Of a DNA stretch of 64,000 nucleotides, positions 44,495 to 56,799 are shown piece after piece. Within the stretch, counting starts at the first letter, position 1, and every line of letters starts with the position of its first letter. A model generated the notes under the pieces. That model was not told the origin of the DNA. It worked only from the letters and a program-made list of their open reading frames with translations, and did not search any database. This stretch comes from Casuarina equisetifolia (lineage: Eukaryota; Streptophyta; Magnoliopsida; Fagales; Casuarinaceae): positions 5,952,001 through 6,016,000 of the forward strand of contig CM052355.1 of assembly GCA_028551475.1 (NCBI GenBank), given 5' to 3'. Made by a program: the position numbers and the translations under genes.

Positions 44495-46036
44495 CTAATG
44501 TTCTCTTCCAGGATTAGAAGTAAATCTGCTAACTACTCCAACTGCATAAGCTATATCTGGCCTTGTACAAATCATTGCATATATTAAACAACCAACAGCC
44601 GAAGCATAAGGAACTCTTTCCATATCTTTTCTGTCTTCCTCATCTACAGGACATTGTTTCTTACTAAGCTTAAAGTGTGTAGCAAGAGGCGTGCTCACCA
44701 CTTTAGCTTTATCCATACAAAACCTCTGAAGCACTTTCTTGATATACTCTTCTTGAGACAACCACAACTTCTTGGCTTTTCTGTCACGACTAACTCTCAT
44801 ACCAAGAATTTGCTTCACTGAGCCTAAGTCTTTCATTAAGAATGACTTACTTAACTCCTGCTTCAACTTTTCAATTCTTGCAGCATTCTTACCAACTATA
44901 AACATGTCATCTACATAAAGTAGTAGAATGATAAAATCATCATCTGAGAACTTCTGCACAAACACACAATGATCAGAATTTGTCTTCTTATAGGCTTGCT
45001 CCCCCATAAAAGACTCAAATTTTCGATACCATTGTCTCGGTGCCTGTTTTAAGCCATATAAATTTTTCTTTAGCTTGAAAACATAGTTCTATTTACCTTT
45101 TTCTTTAAAACCCTCTGGTTGCTCCATATAAATTTCTTCATTTAGGTCACCATGAAGAAAAACAGTCTTTACATCCATTTGCTCAATTTCAAGATCAAGA
45201 CTGGCAGCCAATCCCAAAACCACTCGAATTGAGGATATTTTCACAACAGGTGAGAAAATCTCATCATAATCAATTCCTTTTTTCTGACTAAAACTTTTAA
45301 CAACTAGTCTGGCTTTATATCGGGGTTGTGAAGAATTTTCATCATGCTTCAATCTATAAATCCAACGATTCTTCAAAGCTTTCTTGCCCTTAGGCAATGT
45401 CACCAACTCAAATGTTTGATTATCATGCAAAGATTTCAACTCATCTTGCATTGCATCAACCCATTTTTTCTTATCCACATCCTCTGCTGCTTCTTCAAAG
45501 CTCTCAGGCTCACTTGCATCAGTCAACAATACATACTCCTCAGTGGAGTATTTAGAGGATGGATGGCGACCTCTAGTAGACCTCCTCAATGGTGGAACTG
45601 AAGATGGATTCTGCTGAACATCAACAACATTATCTGTTTGAGTGTCACTATTATCTGCAACCTGTTGGTCATTTTGAACCTGATCCTGAACATCATGCTG
45701 AATATCACTCTCATCTTGTTCTGGTAACTGTCGCTGTAAATCATTTGAAGGAATTAGATCAATATCAATACCAATCTTAGAGCCTTGTGACATATTTTTC
45801 TCGCTCTGGCCAATATTTGTCATATTTTGATTCTCAAAAAATACAACATCACGACTCCTCACAATTTTCTTCACAGCTGGATCATAACACTTGTAGCCAA
45901 ATTCATCAGAACCATAACCAAGAAATATACATTCTCGTGTCTTGACATCTAACTTAAACCTCTCATCCTTTGGAATATGAACAAATGTTTTGCAACCAAA
46001 TACTCTTAGATGGTTATAGGAAACATCCTTGCCAAA
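44495..46036 (-). pseudogene. Copia reverse transcriptase, split by a stop
   Basis: The upstream part (45089-45874) reads KKWVDAMQDELKSLHDNQTF, LKNRWIYRLKHDE, FSQKKGIDYDEIFSPVVK and VFLHGDLNEEIYMEQPEGF. After a stop at about 45088 the reading continues with the GLKQAPRQWY region and the intact catalytic YVDD within LLLYVDDMFIVG (about 44905-44935), then TRPDIAYAVGVVSRF. Read-through of one stop would be needed to make RT. Confidence 0.9.
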
Positions 46037-47068
46037 CTAAACTCTATCTGGCACATCACCATCTAAAGCAACAGTTAGAGATAGATTGATAACATAAGCT
46101 GCTGTAAGTAATGCCTCACCCCAAAATGTCTTTGGCAAGTTAGCAGTTGAAATCATGCATCTAACTCTCTCGACCAATGTCATGTTCATTCGTTTCGCTA
46201 TACCATTCAACTGAGGTGTTTTTGAAGGTATCTTCTGATGTTGAATACCATGTTGCCTACAATACTCATCAAATGGTCCAATGTACTCACCACCATTGTC
46301 TGATCGAATGCATTTCAACTTCTTTCCAGTTTGCCGCTCTACTGAAACTTGAAACTGCTTAAACACATCTAGCACTTGATCTTTTGACATCAAAACATAA
46401 ACCCAAACCTTTCTTGAGTAGTCATCAATAAAGGTCACAAAGTAGGATGCTTCATCAAGCGTCCTCGGGTTAACTGGGCCACAAACATCTGAGTGTACTA
46501 ACTTCAATAAATCTGATTTTCTTGAAGAAGGGTGACTATAGAATGAAACTCTTTTCTGTTTTCCAGCTAAATAATGTGCACACTTCTCAAGTTTTGCACT
46601 CTTAATCCCAGATAACAAGTTCTTCTTTGCCAACATATTCATGCCCTTCTCACTCATGTGACTTAACCTTTTGTGCCATAAAGCACTTGCATTCCTATCT
46701 TCCACTACATTACAAATGTTCTTGGAAATCTTGGCCTGAAATAAATACAAAGAATACTCTTTCTTGCCTCTAGCAATAACTAATGAACCCTTAGTAAGTT
46801 TCCATTGTCCATTATTGAAGATATTGCAAAAACCTTCATCATCAAGTTGTCCGGTAGAAATCAAATTCAAGCGAATTTCTGGTACATATCTAACATTCTT
46901 GAGAACCAACTTGGATCCATTACGAGTCTCCAAGCATACATCTCCCATACCTGCAACTTTAGCCAAGCAATCATTGCCCATCTTCAATGTGCCAAAGTTT
47001 CCAAGAGTATAAGAAGTAAAGAACTCCCTCTTGGAAGTAATATGAAGAGAAGCACCACTATCAATTAC
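46037..47068 (-). pseudogene. Copia protease (3' part) and integrase
   Basis: The protease active site IDSGAS lies just below the TAG at 47069-47071, and the protease tail reads VLKNVRYVPEIRLNLISTGQ. Integrase follows: ALWHKRLSHMSEKGM with the HH pair; the first zinc Cys is present but the second reads Tyr (CAHYLAG). LVHSDVCGPV and FIDDYSRKVWVYVL lead to IRSDNGGEYIGPF, keeping two catalytic Asp residues. The third catalytic residue, normally Glu in the NG-AER-N context, is Lys (codon at 46193-46195). So integration activity should be lost even if translated. Confidence 0.9.
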
Positions 47069-47974
47069 CTAACTTGTCTCATTGCTTGCAAAATTCACAT
47101 TATCATCATAGCACACAATAACAAGTTCATTAGTAGCTGCTGCAACTCGATCATTATCATTGTTGTCCTTCTTCTCCTCACTTTCATTAACTTTCTTCTT
47201 TGCATTTCTACCTTTGCCATTTTTCTTTTCATTTTTTAGCTGGAAGTAATTTTTCTTGATATGACCCATCTTGTCACAATGATGGCACTCCACATTTTTA
47301 TGCCATGATCTAGACTTACTTCGACTTTTGTCATAACCTCTTGGACCTCTACTATGACTTCTCCCCCTATTTTCAACAACCAAAGCTTCAGAATGAGACA
47401 AAGAACCCTGACTCTTTCTTCTCATCTTTTCATTCAAAATACTAGTCTTGGCAAAATCCATAGTGACAATACTATCGGGAGCAAAGTTACTCACTGACAT
47501 ACGAAATGTTTCCCAAGATTCTGGTAAAGTACCAAGTAACCAAAGTCCTTGTACTTCATCTTCAAACTTCATATTCATGCCTGAAAGTTGATCTAACATT
47601 CCCTGAAACTCATTCAAATGATCAGATATGGATTGCCCATCTTTGTATTTCAAGCTAATAAGTTGCTTCATCAAATACATCTTATTATTTCTAGTCTTTC
47701 GAGCATACAAAGATTCAAGTTTGTTCCATAGAGTCCGAGCATGTGTTTCTTTACTAATGTGATTCAAAACATTCTCATCTACAAATTGTCGAATGAACCC
47801 GTATACAATTTTATGCTCAAGAGTCCAATCGGCCTCACTCATGTTATCTGGTCTAGTTTCACTAAACACCGGTAAGTGCCAACGCTTCACATAAAGCAAA
47901 TCTTCCATCTTACCCTTCCAAACATGATAGTTTCTTCCATTCAAACTAATCATCCTGTTAGTGCTTAGTTTCAT
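47069..47974 (-). pseudogene. Copia gag, nearly intact
   Basis: Starts ATG at 47974 and runs 301 codons: LNGRNYHVWKGKMEDLLY, LWNKLESLYARKTRNNKMYL, LKYKDGQSISDHLNEFQGML, LLGTLPESWETFRMSVSN. The zinc knuckle at about 47250-47290 reads CHHCDKMGHIKKNYF; the fourth ligand Cys is Tyr. It ends at a TAG (47069-47071) just before the protease active site. Given the later frame this is probably a nonsense mutation and not a natural gag stop. Confidence 0.9.
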
Positions 47975-48013
47975 CGTTCAATCAAATCCAGAGATAAAAC
48001 AACCACAACCTAA

Positions 48014-48026
48014 GCTCTTGATACCA
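48014..48026 (-). other. Copia primer binding site (tRNA-Met type)
   Basis: TGGTATCAAGAGC on the minus strand, three bases from the 5' LTR. Confidence 0.92.
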
Positions 48027-48029
48027 CTC

Positions 48030-48715
48030 TGAAGGGAAAAACGACGTATAAAGTTTCCCACTTTGATTGAACCTATGAGGAAATACTAAAACACCAATGA
48101 TGTATTTGAATCATAAGTAAAATAAGCAAACCACAATCAATACAAAAAAATTTCTACGTGGAAAAACTCCTCCAATGTGAAGGATAAAAAACCACGGGAC
48201 CGATCACGGAGTCCACCCAAATCTCCTCTATATCAATCGTTAGGTTACAACCCAATCAAGTCCTTAACAATAGCAACAGGACTAAGATTCACTGATTCAA
48301 CAATAATAGAATCACCAATAAATAGTGAAGAAACAAGTTGTAAACAACAACTTAACCAAGAAAAAGTTGGAGAAATATCACCCAGATTTTCGACCACAAT
48401 TTGCTGACTTCAAGAGCTCCAAACGACGATCCAACCGTTCATAATGAAGAACACCCAATCCCGAACCTGCTAACAAAAAATCAGCTCAATCGGACCACGG
48501 ATCGACCTTGATCAGACGTTTGATCAACTGCTGCGCAGGGCCTCTAATTCCTGCGAAATTCTGCTCTTTTCTTTTCTCTCTCTCTTTTCTTTGACGGCCA
48601 CTCACCTCTTCTCTTAAAGAAAAAACCCTATATTTTTCTTTTTAAACCTTAGGGCCACATTACCCTAATTGAACCCAATAATAAGTCCCCGAATATGAGC
48701 TGGACTAACCCAACA
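48030..48715 (-). repeat. Copia 5' LTR (right in window)
   Basis: Pairs with 43193-43879. Outer end CCCAACA is followed by the CGTTC target duplication. Confidence 0.93.
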
Positions 48716-49199
48716 CGTTCTTTCCCACTTTCACCGGACCCACCACCTCCCAACGATTGACCTTTTTTCCTTCTCACTAGAACTCGTAAAATCAAGACCA
48801 TGGACGCGATGGTTCTGCATCACGTACTGCTTACCTTTTGACGCGTCAGAAAAAAAAATGATCATCCGGTCCGAGAACCGGTGGCTTCGAATGGCTTGGC
48901 GGCCTAACTGGTTTCTGAAGACGCTGTTGGTAATTCACCGACGGAAAAGCTTTTCGTCTAGGCGGTTGGGGGAGAGGGCATTAAACAAAAGTGGGGAAGA
49001 TTGTCCACTCGACTTAACTAAAGTTTAAAGGAGTTGAAAGGAGTAACGTGTGGGTAAAATAGTAGGAGAATTTGTATTGTATAGTGATATTATGTAGCCA
49101 ACGAGATTGAAGGAGAAATTGATTTGGAGTGGAATGAAAAGGTGAGAAAATGCTCAAGATATTCAAGGAAAGTAGCACCTCAAGAAAAAATTCAGGACA

Positions 49200-50060
49200 A
49201 ACAATCATAATAATACTTGGCCCAGGACCATGAAAATAAAAGATCTATGGTAACTCACCACATAATTAATTTCATCAGCTCATGATAGACTTTCGTATTT
49301 TAGGGCCACAGCCATTAAAATAAAATATTCCTTCTCAACAATAATTTGTCTCCCATAACTCACTATATGAAACAATTGATGTTCCGGAACACTTCACGAG
49401 ATGCGCGAACCTCTATAATCCTTCTGGATGCAAAAACTAAACCTATCATTTTTCCTTTAATAGAAAGAGGACAAAATTCAGGACAACCATCGTAATGATG
49501 CTTCGGCCCACGGCCATTAAAATAAAAGATCTATAGGACCCCACCACATAATCAGTTTCGTCACCTCATGACAGACTTTCATCTTTAATAGCCTAGGGCC
49601 CACAAAGATATTCCTTGTCACAATAACTTGGCTCCCATAACTCATAATATAAAGCAATTGATGTTCCGGAAGACTCCGCGAGATACACGAACCTCCATAA
49701 TTCTTCTCGATGCAAGAGCTGACCGTACCATCTTTCCTTTTATAAAATAGGACAAAATTCAGGACGAACAATCATAACAATGTTTGCCCAAGGCCATTAA
49801 AATAAAAGATCTATCGGACCCCACCACATAATAAGTTTCGTCAACTCATGACAGACTTTAACATTTTAGGGCCCACGGCCATTAAAATAAAATATTCCTT
49901 CTCAACGATAACTTCTCTCTCGTGACCCGCCACATAAAGTGTGACGTCTCGAGATGCGCGAACCTCCATAATCCTTCTCGATGCACAAGTCAGCCGTACC
50001 ATTTTCCCTTTTTAAGCAAAAGGACAAAATTCAGTACAAACAAACATAATAACGCATCTC
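49200..50060 (+). repeat. Three tandem ~290 bp subterminal-type repeats
   Basis: Repeats start near 49205, 49500 and 49785. Each has GGCC-CA-GGCCATTAAAATAAAAGATCTAT, a CACCACATAA block, CATGACAGACTTTC, a second GCCATTAAAATAAAATATTCC, GTTCCGGA (first two units), GATGCGCGAACCTC, and GGACAAAATTCAGGAC. A single diverged copy is in E2 around 52760-52860. Confidence 0.8.
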
Positions 50061-50069
50061 GTGACCGAC

Positions 50070-50545
50070 TTTCATGTTCAAGCCTCTTTAATTACAAAAA
50101 TCAACCGTTTCATTTTTCTTAGTAACCTATAAATTTTTGTTAGTTTTAGCTCACTCATCACCTATGCAATAGGACACCTTGTTCCTGTCATGGCGCCCAT
50201 TAAATTTTAATGCTTCATCGTTGTATTACTTGTCATTTGATTCTTGCTAGATGTCTCATTCTGTTCATACTATTTTTGCTTCTTTTTTTTTGTTTTTTTT
50301 GTTTGAATTTAGCACCTTATTTTAGATGTTTGACCAATATTATTGTATGTATCAAGTATTTATAGGTTGGAGAGAAAAATTATGAAGAAGGATACTTCTT
50401 TTTTCTACTATATTGTAAAATTTTGATATTTTAAGTATTTCACAAGTCTATCGTTTAATATACACTTATGCATAAAACAATACAAATAAGAGAACTTAGG
50501 TCAAAACCAAAGAAAAAAATGTAATCCATGTTTGTGTTTGTATGA
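50070..50545 (+). repeat. Single ~480 bp unit of the array type
   Basis: Has the same order of landmarks as each unit of the 52860-56720 array (TATGCAATAGGACACCTT, a CCCATTAAATTTTAATGCTTC block, TTTGATTCTTG, a pyrimidine tract, then ATACACTTATGCATAAAACA). Here it occurs once. Confidence 0.8.
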
Positions 50546-52560
50546 CTCAAACATCAACTAGATCCATTTTGTTTATCCTAACCATGGAAAGGCCACAAAA
50601 CCTTAGTTGTAGTATACTTGACTGCATATCAAAATTTTTGATAAAAAGACAACTGAAAAAGGGATGTTATTTATTAGTAAGCAAACTCTTGACAATCATC
50701 ACAAGGCAATCCATGCCCCTTTGGAAGTTTTTAGATTATCTTAAATATTCGTGTCTCTTTAGAAGGTTTTGAGTTTTCTTATAATACAAAAAAAGTTACA
50801 CTTACTCCTTTTAAATTGATATTCATTCTGTAAAGTTACTTAAAATATATATTTATTAATATTTAACTATTTTAATTTACTAAATCTATATAATTCATGT
50901 CATTTGTTACATTTTGATATCACACTAATTAAAATTTTTACATGTAACGAAATAAGTGTTATCTTTTTTAGTATAAACTTTAATTATACTTTTATTTCTT
51001 CATTCTTTTTTGTTCAATTTTTTCTTTTGTCTTATTCTAATTTTTAATATCTGGGAATAAATCCCTTTATGCGTTTCTTCATTAGGTCTGATTGATCATC
51101 CGAAGACTCCGGCGGTCGTCTCGGGTATTGATTAGATAGGAAATAAAAAGAACAACCAGGGGAGAAACCGGAGCACGTACGGGAGCAGAGGGTAGTCAGA
51201 GAACATTAGGACCGTGTTAACTCCACCTTTCCCAGTAACTGGGCCTCGAAAAAGGAGAAGCACAAAAAGGTTAGCTGCTCTTAAATGCGAGAGCATGGAC
51301 AATCTCCAGAGAATCTCTGGCAGTCTTTTTCGATTTTTATTTTCACAAATCCTCCGTAGTCCCCCTTCCGTACCGTACTCTTTTTTCTCTCACCTATTAA
51401 CCTTTCTTTCCTCATCCCTTCATCCCATCTTTCACCCACTTTGGCGGGATTCATTGCCCTCTCTCTTTCCTCCGCGTTCTTTCTCATTTTCGCCGGACGC
51501 ACTATCTTCTAATGATTTCTCTTTTTTTTTTTTTCTCACTCGAACCCATAAAATCAAGATCATAGCCGTCGACGGTTCTCCATCACATGTTGCTTACTTC
51601 TGGACACATCATAGAAAAAATGGTCATTCGGTCGGAGAACTGGCGGCCTAGCTGAGGAAGGTTGGGAAGTGGCCCCAGCGAAGTACAACGTACACTTATT
51701 TGACGATGTCATTGTACGGTACACTAGTTGTGACGATGCAGCTTTTGAACCTATCAGTAATAAAAATAAAAATAAAAAGCTTTTGTCGTCAATTTGTGAT
51801 TTTGTTGATATTTTTGCTTTTGCTAATTTTGAAGGACAACGATGAAGTGCAAGGAGGCATAGAGAGAAACCTTAAAAATGTAACTTAAAAGATAAAATTA
51901 TAAGTTAAAGACGTAAATTTACGTTTAAATTATTTATAAGCAAAAGTTGTATTTCTGTGCGGAGAGGGAGAGTCCCTGCCTTCCTGTCACATGCTCCTCG
52001 AGAATAGGCTTCCTTTTTCTCTACCGAAATTCAGCGTGTCCAGAACTGGTTGCTCTATTTAAATGGCAATGAAGTGTTAATAAACTTGCCAAAAAGCGAT
52101 GCTTTTGGAGACGTACTATTCGGTTTCTGAAGACGCCGTCGGCAATTTTCGGATGGAACCGCTTTTCAGCTAGGCGGTTATGGAGACGGCATTAAATTAT
52201 AGTGGCGAAGATTGTCCACTTGACTTAACTAAAGTTTAAAGTATGAAAGGAGTAACGTGTGGGCAAAATGACAGGAGAATTGGTATTGTATAGTGAAATT
52301 ATGTAGCTGAGGAGTTTGAATGAGAAATTGATTTTGAGCGGGATGGAAAGGTGAGAGAATGCTCAAGATATCAAGGGAAAGCAACAACTCCAGATACAAA
52401 AGCTAACCCTACCATTTTCCTACACATTCTCCGCTCATAAGCAAGAGACAAGCTTCTATTGCACCAACTTGACATAAACAATTACAACTCATGGGGATAA
52501 AAGGAGAAACAAGAATAATAAACCTCATGACCCACCACATAAAGCAATTGTTGTTCTGGA

Positions 52561-52676
52561 CAAAAGGGTGTGGCTTAATGGCAAAATGTCAAGGAGCCCC
52601 TAACCAATGAGTCCACTAGGTTAGGGTTCAAAACCCCCTCCGCTTTTGGTGTGTGTATAAAACTAAAAATAAAAAA
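52561..52676 (+). mobile_element. tRNA-derived SINE
   Basis: 116 bp insertion that interrupts family E sequence. The GGTGTGGCTTAATGGC head resembles a pol III A box and GGTTCAAAACCCC resembles a B box about 45 bp later. It ends in an A-rich tail (about 52658-52676) and is bounded by imperfect 9 bp direct repeats TGTTCTGGA (52552-52560) and TGTTTTGAA (52677-52685). Other family E copies run uninterrupted across this point. This is strong for a small SINE; the parent tRNA is not determined. Confidence 0.72.
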
Positions 52677-52859
52677 TGTTTTGAACATGCTTCTTGAGAT
52701 GTGCAAACCTTGTCGTATAAAAGCCAACCATACCATTTTCACCTTTCTATAAAAAGACAAAATTTAAGACAAACAAACATAATAACACTTGGATCATGAC
52801 CGTTAAAATAAATAATCTTTGGTGGCGTACCACATAATCAGTTTTCTCATGACCAACTT

Positions 52860-55800
52860 TCATATTCAAAACCTCTATAATTCTCTTACATATGGAAGTC
52901 AATCGTTCTATTTTCCTTAATACCACTATAAACTTTCATTGGTTTCAATTAAACCGTTACTTATGCAATGGGACACCTTATCCTTGTCATTGTGCCCACT
53001 AAATTTTAGTGCTTTGACATTATATTGCTTATATGTCATTTGATTCTTGTTGGACATGTCATTCCACCCATACTCCTTTTACTTTCTTTGCTTTTTTTGG
53101 TTGAATTTATCTCCTTTATATTGGACATTGGACATTGGACAAGTATTATTTTGTATATCAAGCACTTGTGGACTGGAGAAAAGAATTGTTTAGAAGGACA
53201 ACCTTTTTTTCTAATGCACCATATAACTTTGGTCTTGTAGGTATTTCACAAGCCTTTGTCCACCATTTACTTATTTATGAAACAATACAAATAAGAGAGG
53301 TTTAGGTCAAAAACAAGGAAGAAATTTTCATCCACATTTGCATTTGTATGACTCAAACCTCCATAATTCTCTTATATATGGAAGTGAATTGTTCCATTTT
53401 TTGTAATACTATTATAAACTCTCCTTAACTTCAACCCACTCATTGCCTATGCAATGGGACACTTTATCCTTGTCATTATGCCTACTACATTTTAGTACTT
53501 AAGCATTATACTACTCATATGTCATTTGATTCTTGTTAGACATTTCATTCCACCCATACTCCTTTTACTTTCTTTTTTTTTTTTCCAGTTAACTTTACCC
53601 CCATATGTTGACCGTTTGACAAGTATTACTGTGTATATCAAGCATCTATGGGCTATAAAGGAGTGTGGAGAAGGAAAATTCTCTTTTCTAATGCATTACA
53701 AAACCTTGGTCTTCAAGGCATTCCACAAACTTTCATCCAGCATATACTTATTTGTGAAACAACACAGATAAGAGAGGCTTAGGTCAAAACAAAGGAAGAA
53801 ATTTTAATCCAAATTTGCATTTGTATGACTCAAACCTCCATAATTTTCCTACATATGGAAGTTAATTGTCCATTTTCCTTAATACCACTATAAACTCTTA
53901 TTGGTTTCAGCCCACTCTTTGCCTATCTAATGATACACCTTATCCCTATCATTGCACCCACTAAATTTTATTGCTTCAGCAATATACTATTTATACGTCA
54001 TTTGATTCTTGTTGGATATTTCATTCCACCTATACTTCTTTTACTTTATTTATTTATTTATTTTTGGTTGAATTCACCCCCTTTATGTTGGACATTTGAC
54101 AATTATTATTATGTATGTCAAATACTTATAGGCTGGAGAGAAGAATTGTAGAGAAGAACAATCCTTTTTATAACGCATCATAAAATCTTGGTCTTCTAGA
54201 TATTCCATAAGCCTTCATTCACCATATACTTATTCATAAAATAGTACAAATAATAAAAGTTTAAGTTAAAACCAAGTAAGAAATTTTAATCTACATTTGC
54301 ATTTGTATGACTTAAACCTCTACAATTCTCCTACATATGAAAGTTAATCATTCCATTTTCCTTAATACCACTATAAACTCTCATTGGTTTCAGCTTACTC
54401 ATTGCCCATGCAATGAGGCACCTTATCCATATCATTGTGCCCACTAAATTTTAGTGTTTCAACATTATACTGCTTATATGTCATTTAATCCTTGTTAGAC
54501 ATTTCATTCCACTCATAATCCTTTTTTTCTTTCTTTGTTTTATTTATTCATTATTATTTGTTGAATTTCCCCATTTTATGTTGGACATTTGACAAGTATT
54601 ATTGTATATATCAAGCACTTATGGGCTGGAGAAAAGAATTGTAGGGAAAAACAATCTCTTTTTCTATTACACTACAAAACCTTACTCTTCCAAATATTCC
54701 ACAAGTTTCGTCTACCATATACTTATTCATGAAACAAGACAAATATGAAAGGCTTAGGTCAAGACAAAGTAGAAATTTTAATCGATGTTTGCATTTATAT
54801 GACTCAAACCTCCACAATTCTCCTACATACAAAAGCCAATCATTCCATTTTCCTTAATAGCACCATAAACTTTTATCTGTTTTAGCTCATTCATTGCATA
54901 TGCAATGGGATATCTTATCCCTATCATTGCATCCACTAAATTTTAATGTTTCAACATTATATTGCTTATACGTTATTTGATTCTTGTTAGACATTACATT
55001 CTACCCATACTTATTTTGTTTTCTTTGTTTTTTCTTAATGAATTTGCCTTTTTTATGTTGGACATTTGACAAGTATTACTATGCATATCAAGCATTTATT
55101 AGTTGTAGAGAAGAATTTTAGAGAAGGACAATTCTTTTTTCTAATGCATTACAAAACCTTGGTCTTCAAGGTATTCCACAAGCCTTCATCCACCATATAC
55201 TTATTCACGAAACAATATAGATAAGAGAGGCTTAGGTTAAAACTAGGGAAGAAATTTTAATCCATATTTGTGTTTGTATGACTCAAACCTCCGTAATTTT
55301 CCTACATACGAAAGTCAATTGTTCCATTTTCCTTTATACCACTATAAACTCTTATTGGTTTCATTTACTCATTGCCTATGCAATGGAACACCTTATCTTT
55401 GTCATTATGCCCACTAAATTTTAGTGCTTCATCATTATACTACGTATACATCATTTGATTTTTGTTGGATATTTCATTCCACCCATACTACTTTTACTTT
55501 CTTTTGGTTGAAATTACCCCCTTTATGTTGGAAATTTGACAAGTGTTACTATGTATGTCAAACATTTATGGGCTAAAAAGAAGAACTATGGAGAACAATC
55601 CTTTAGTCTAACAAATCATAAAACCATGGACTTATAGGTATTCCACAAGCCTTCATTCACCATATACTTATTCATGAAATAACACAAATAAGAAAAGCTT
55701 AGGTCAAAACCAAGTAAGAAATTTAGTCTACATTTACATTTGTATGACTCAAACCTCCATAATTCTCCTACATACAAAAGTCAATCATTCAATTTTCCTT

Positions 55801-56720
55801 AATACCACTATAAACTATCATTGGTTTCAGCTCACTTATTGCCCATGCAATGAGGCACCTTATCCATATCATTGTGCCCACTAAATTTTAGTGTTTCAAC
55901 ATTATACTGTTTATACGCCTTTTAATTATTGTTAGACATTTCATTCCACCCATATTCCTTTTGCTTTCTTTGTTTTGTTATTATTATTATTATTTGAATT
56001 TTTCCCTTTTATGTTGGACATTTGATAAGTATTATTGTATATATCGAGCACTTTTGGGCTAGAAAGAAAAATTGTGGGGAAAAATAGTTTTTTTTTTTCT
56101 AATGCATTACAAAACCTTGGTCTTACAAGTATTCCATAAGTTTTTGTCTGCCATATACGTATTCATGAAACAAGACAAATATGAAAGGCTTAGGTTAAGA
56201 CCAAAGTAGAAATTTTAATCAATGTTTGCATTTATATGACTCAAACCTCCATAATTCTCTTACATACAAAAGCTAATCATTCCATTTTCCTTAATAGCAC
56301 CATAAACTTTCATTTGTTTTAGCTTATTCATTGCATATGCAATGAGATACCTTATCCTTATCATTACACCCACTAAATTTTAGTGTTTCAGCATTATATT
56401 TCTCATATGTTATTTGATTCTTGTTAGACATTTCATTTCACTCATACTTCTTTTGCTTTCTTTGTTTTTTCTTAATGAATTTACCCTATTTATGTTGGAA
56501 ATTTGACAAGTATTACTATGTATATCAAGCACTTATATGCTAGAGAGAAAAATTATGGAGAAGGACAATCATATTTTCTAACACACCACAAAACCTTGGT
56601 CTTTTAGTTATTCCACCAATCTTTGTCCACCATACTTATTCATGAAACAATACAAATAAGAGAGGCTTAGATCAAGACCAAGGAAGAAATTTTAATCCAT
56701 GTTTGCATTTGTATGACTCA
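52860..56720 (+). repeat. Array of eight ~482 bp tandem repeats
   Basis: The marker TG(T/C)-CCACTAAATTTTA occurs near 52991, 53477, 53952, 54436, 54928, 55406, 55873 and 56365, giving spacings of 467-492 bp. Each unit also holds TGACTCAAACCTC, TCCATTTTCCTTAATA, ATTTGATTCTTGTTGGACAT, a pyrimidine tract, a TTGACAAGTATTA block and CTTAGGTCAAAACCAA. Units differ by many substitutions, so the array is not recent. The small open frames within it fall at matching places but are not conserved proteins. Confidence 0.93.
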
Positions 56721-56799
56721 AACATCAACTAGGTCTATTTTTTTATCATATTTATGGAAAGGCTATAAAACCTTGGTTATAGTGCATTTGACTACACTA

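Larger units (their letters stand above)
43193..48715 (-). mobile_element. Full-length Ty1/copia retrotransposon, recent but inactivated
   Basis: A 5523 bp element with LTRs of 687 bp (43193-43879) and 686 bp (48030-48715) and a perfect target duplication CGTTC (43188-43192, 48716-48720). About 25 LTR differences were counted by eye (~3.6%), the lowest of the three complete elements here. On the minus strand it has PBS, gag, protease, integrase, RT and RNase H in copia order, with only a few disabling changes: a stop before the protease active site, a missing integrase catalytic Glu, a Tyr-altered zinc knuckle, and stops between integrase, RT and RNase H. It splits family E unit 1. Confidence 0.95.
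48716..50640 (+). repeat. Family E unit 1 (E1), right part
   Basis: Continues E1 after the copia. 48721-48900 matches 51480-51660, 48906-49190 matches 52120-52390 (and inverted 23930-24200), and 50070-50640 matches one ~480 bp repeat unit plus the junction sequence of E2 at 56700-56800. Non-coding throughout. Confidence 0.85.

Noticed and set aside
43340..48407. Near-identical 76-codon plus-strand frames at 43340-43570 and 48177-48407
   Set aside because: They lie in the two LTRs of one copia element and are antisense to it.
51214..51651. 145-codon frame in family E unit 2
   Set aside because: Ser/Phe/Pro-rich from a pyrimidine tract and not preserved in the matching part of unit 1.
49200..56720. 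CRISPR-like array
   Set aside because: Repeat units are hundreds of bases long and contiguous, without spacers, in a plant genome.
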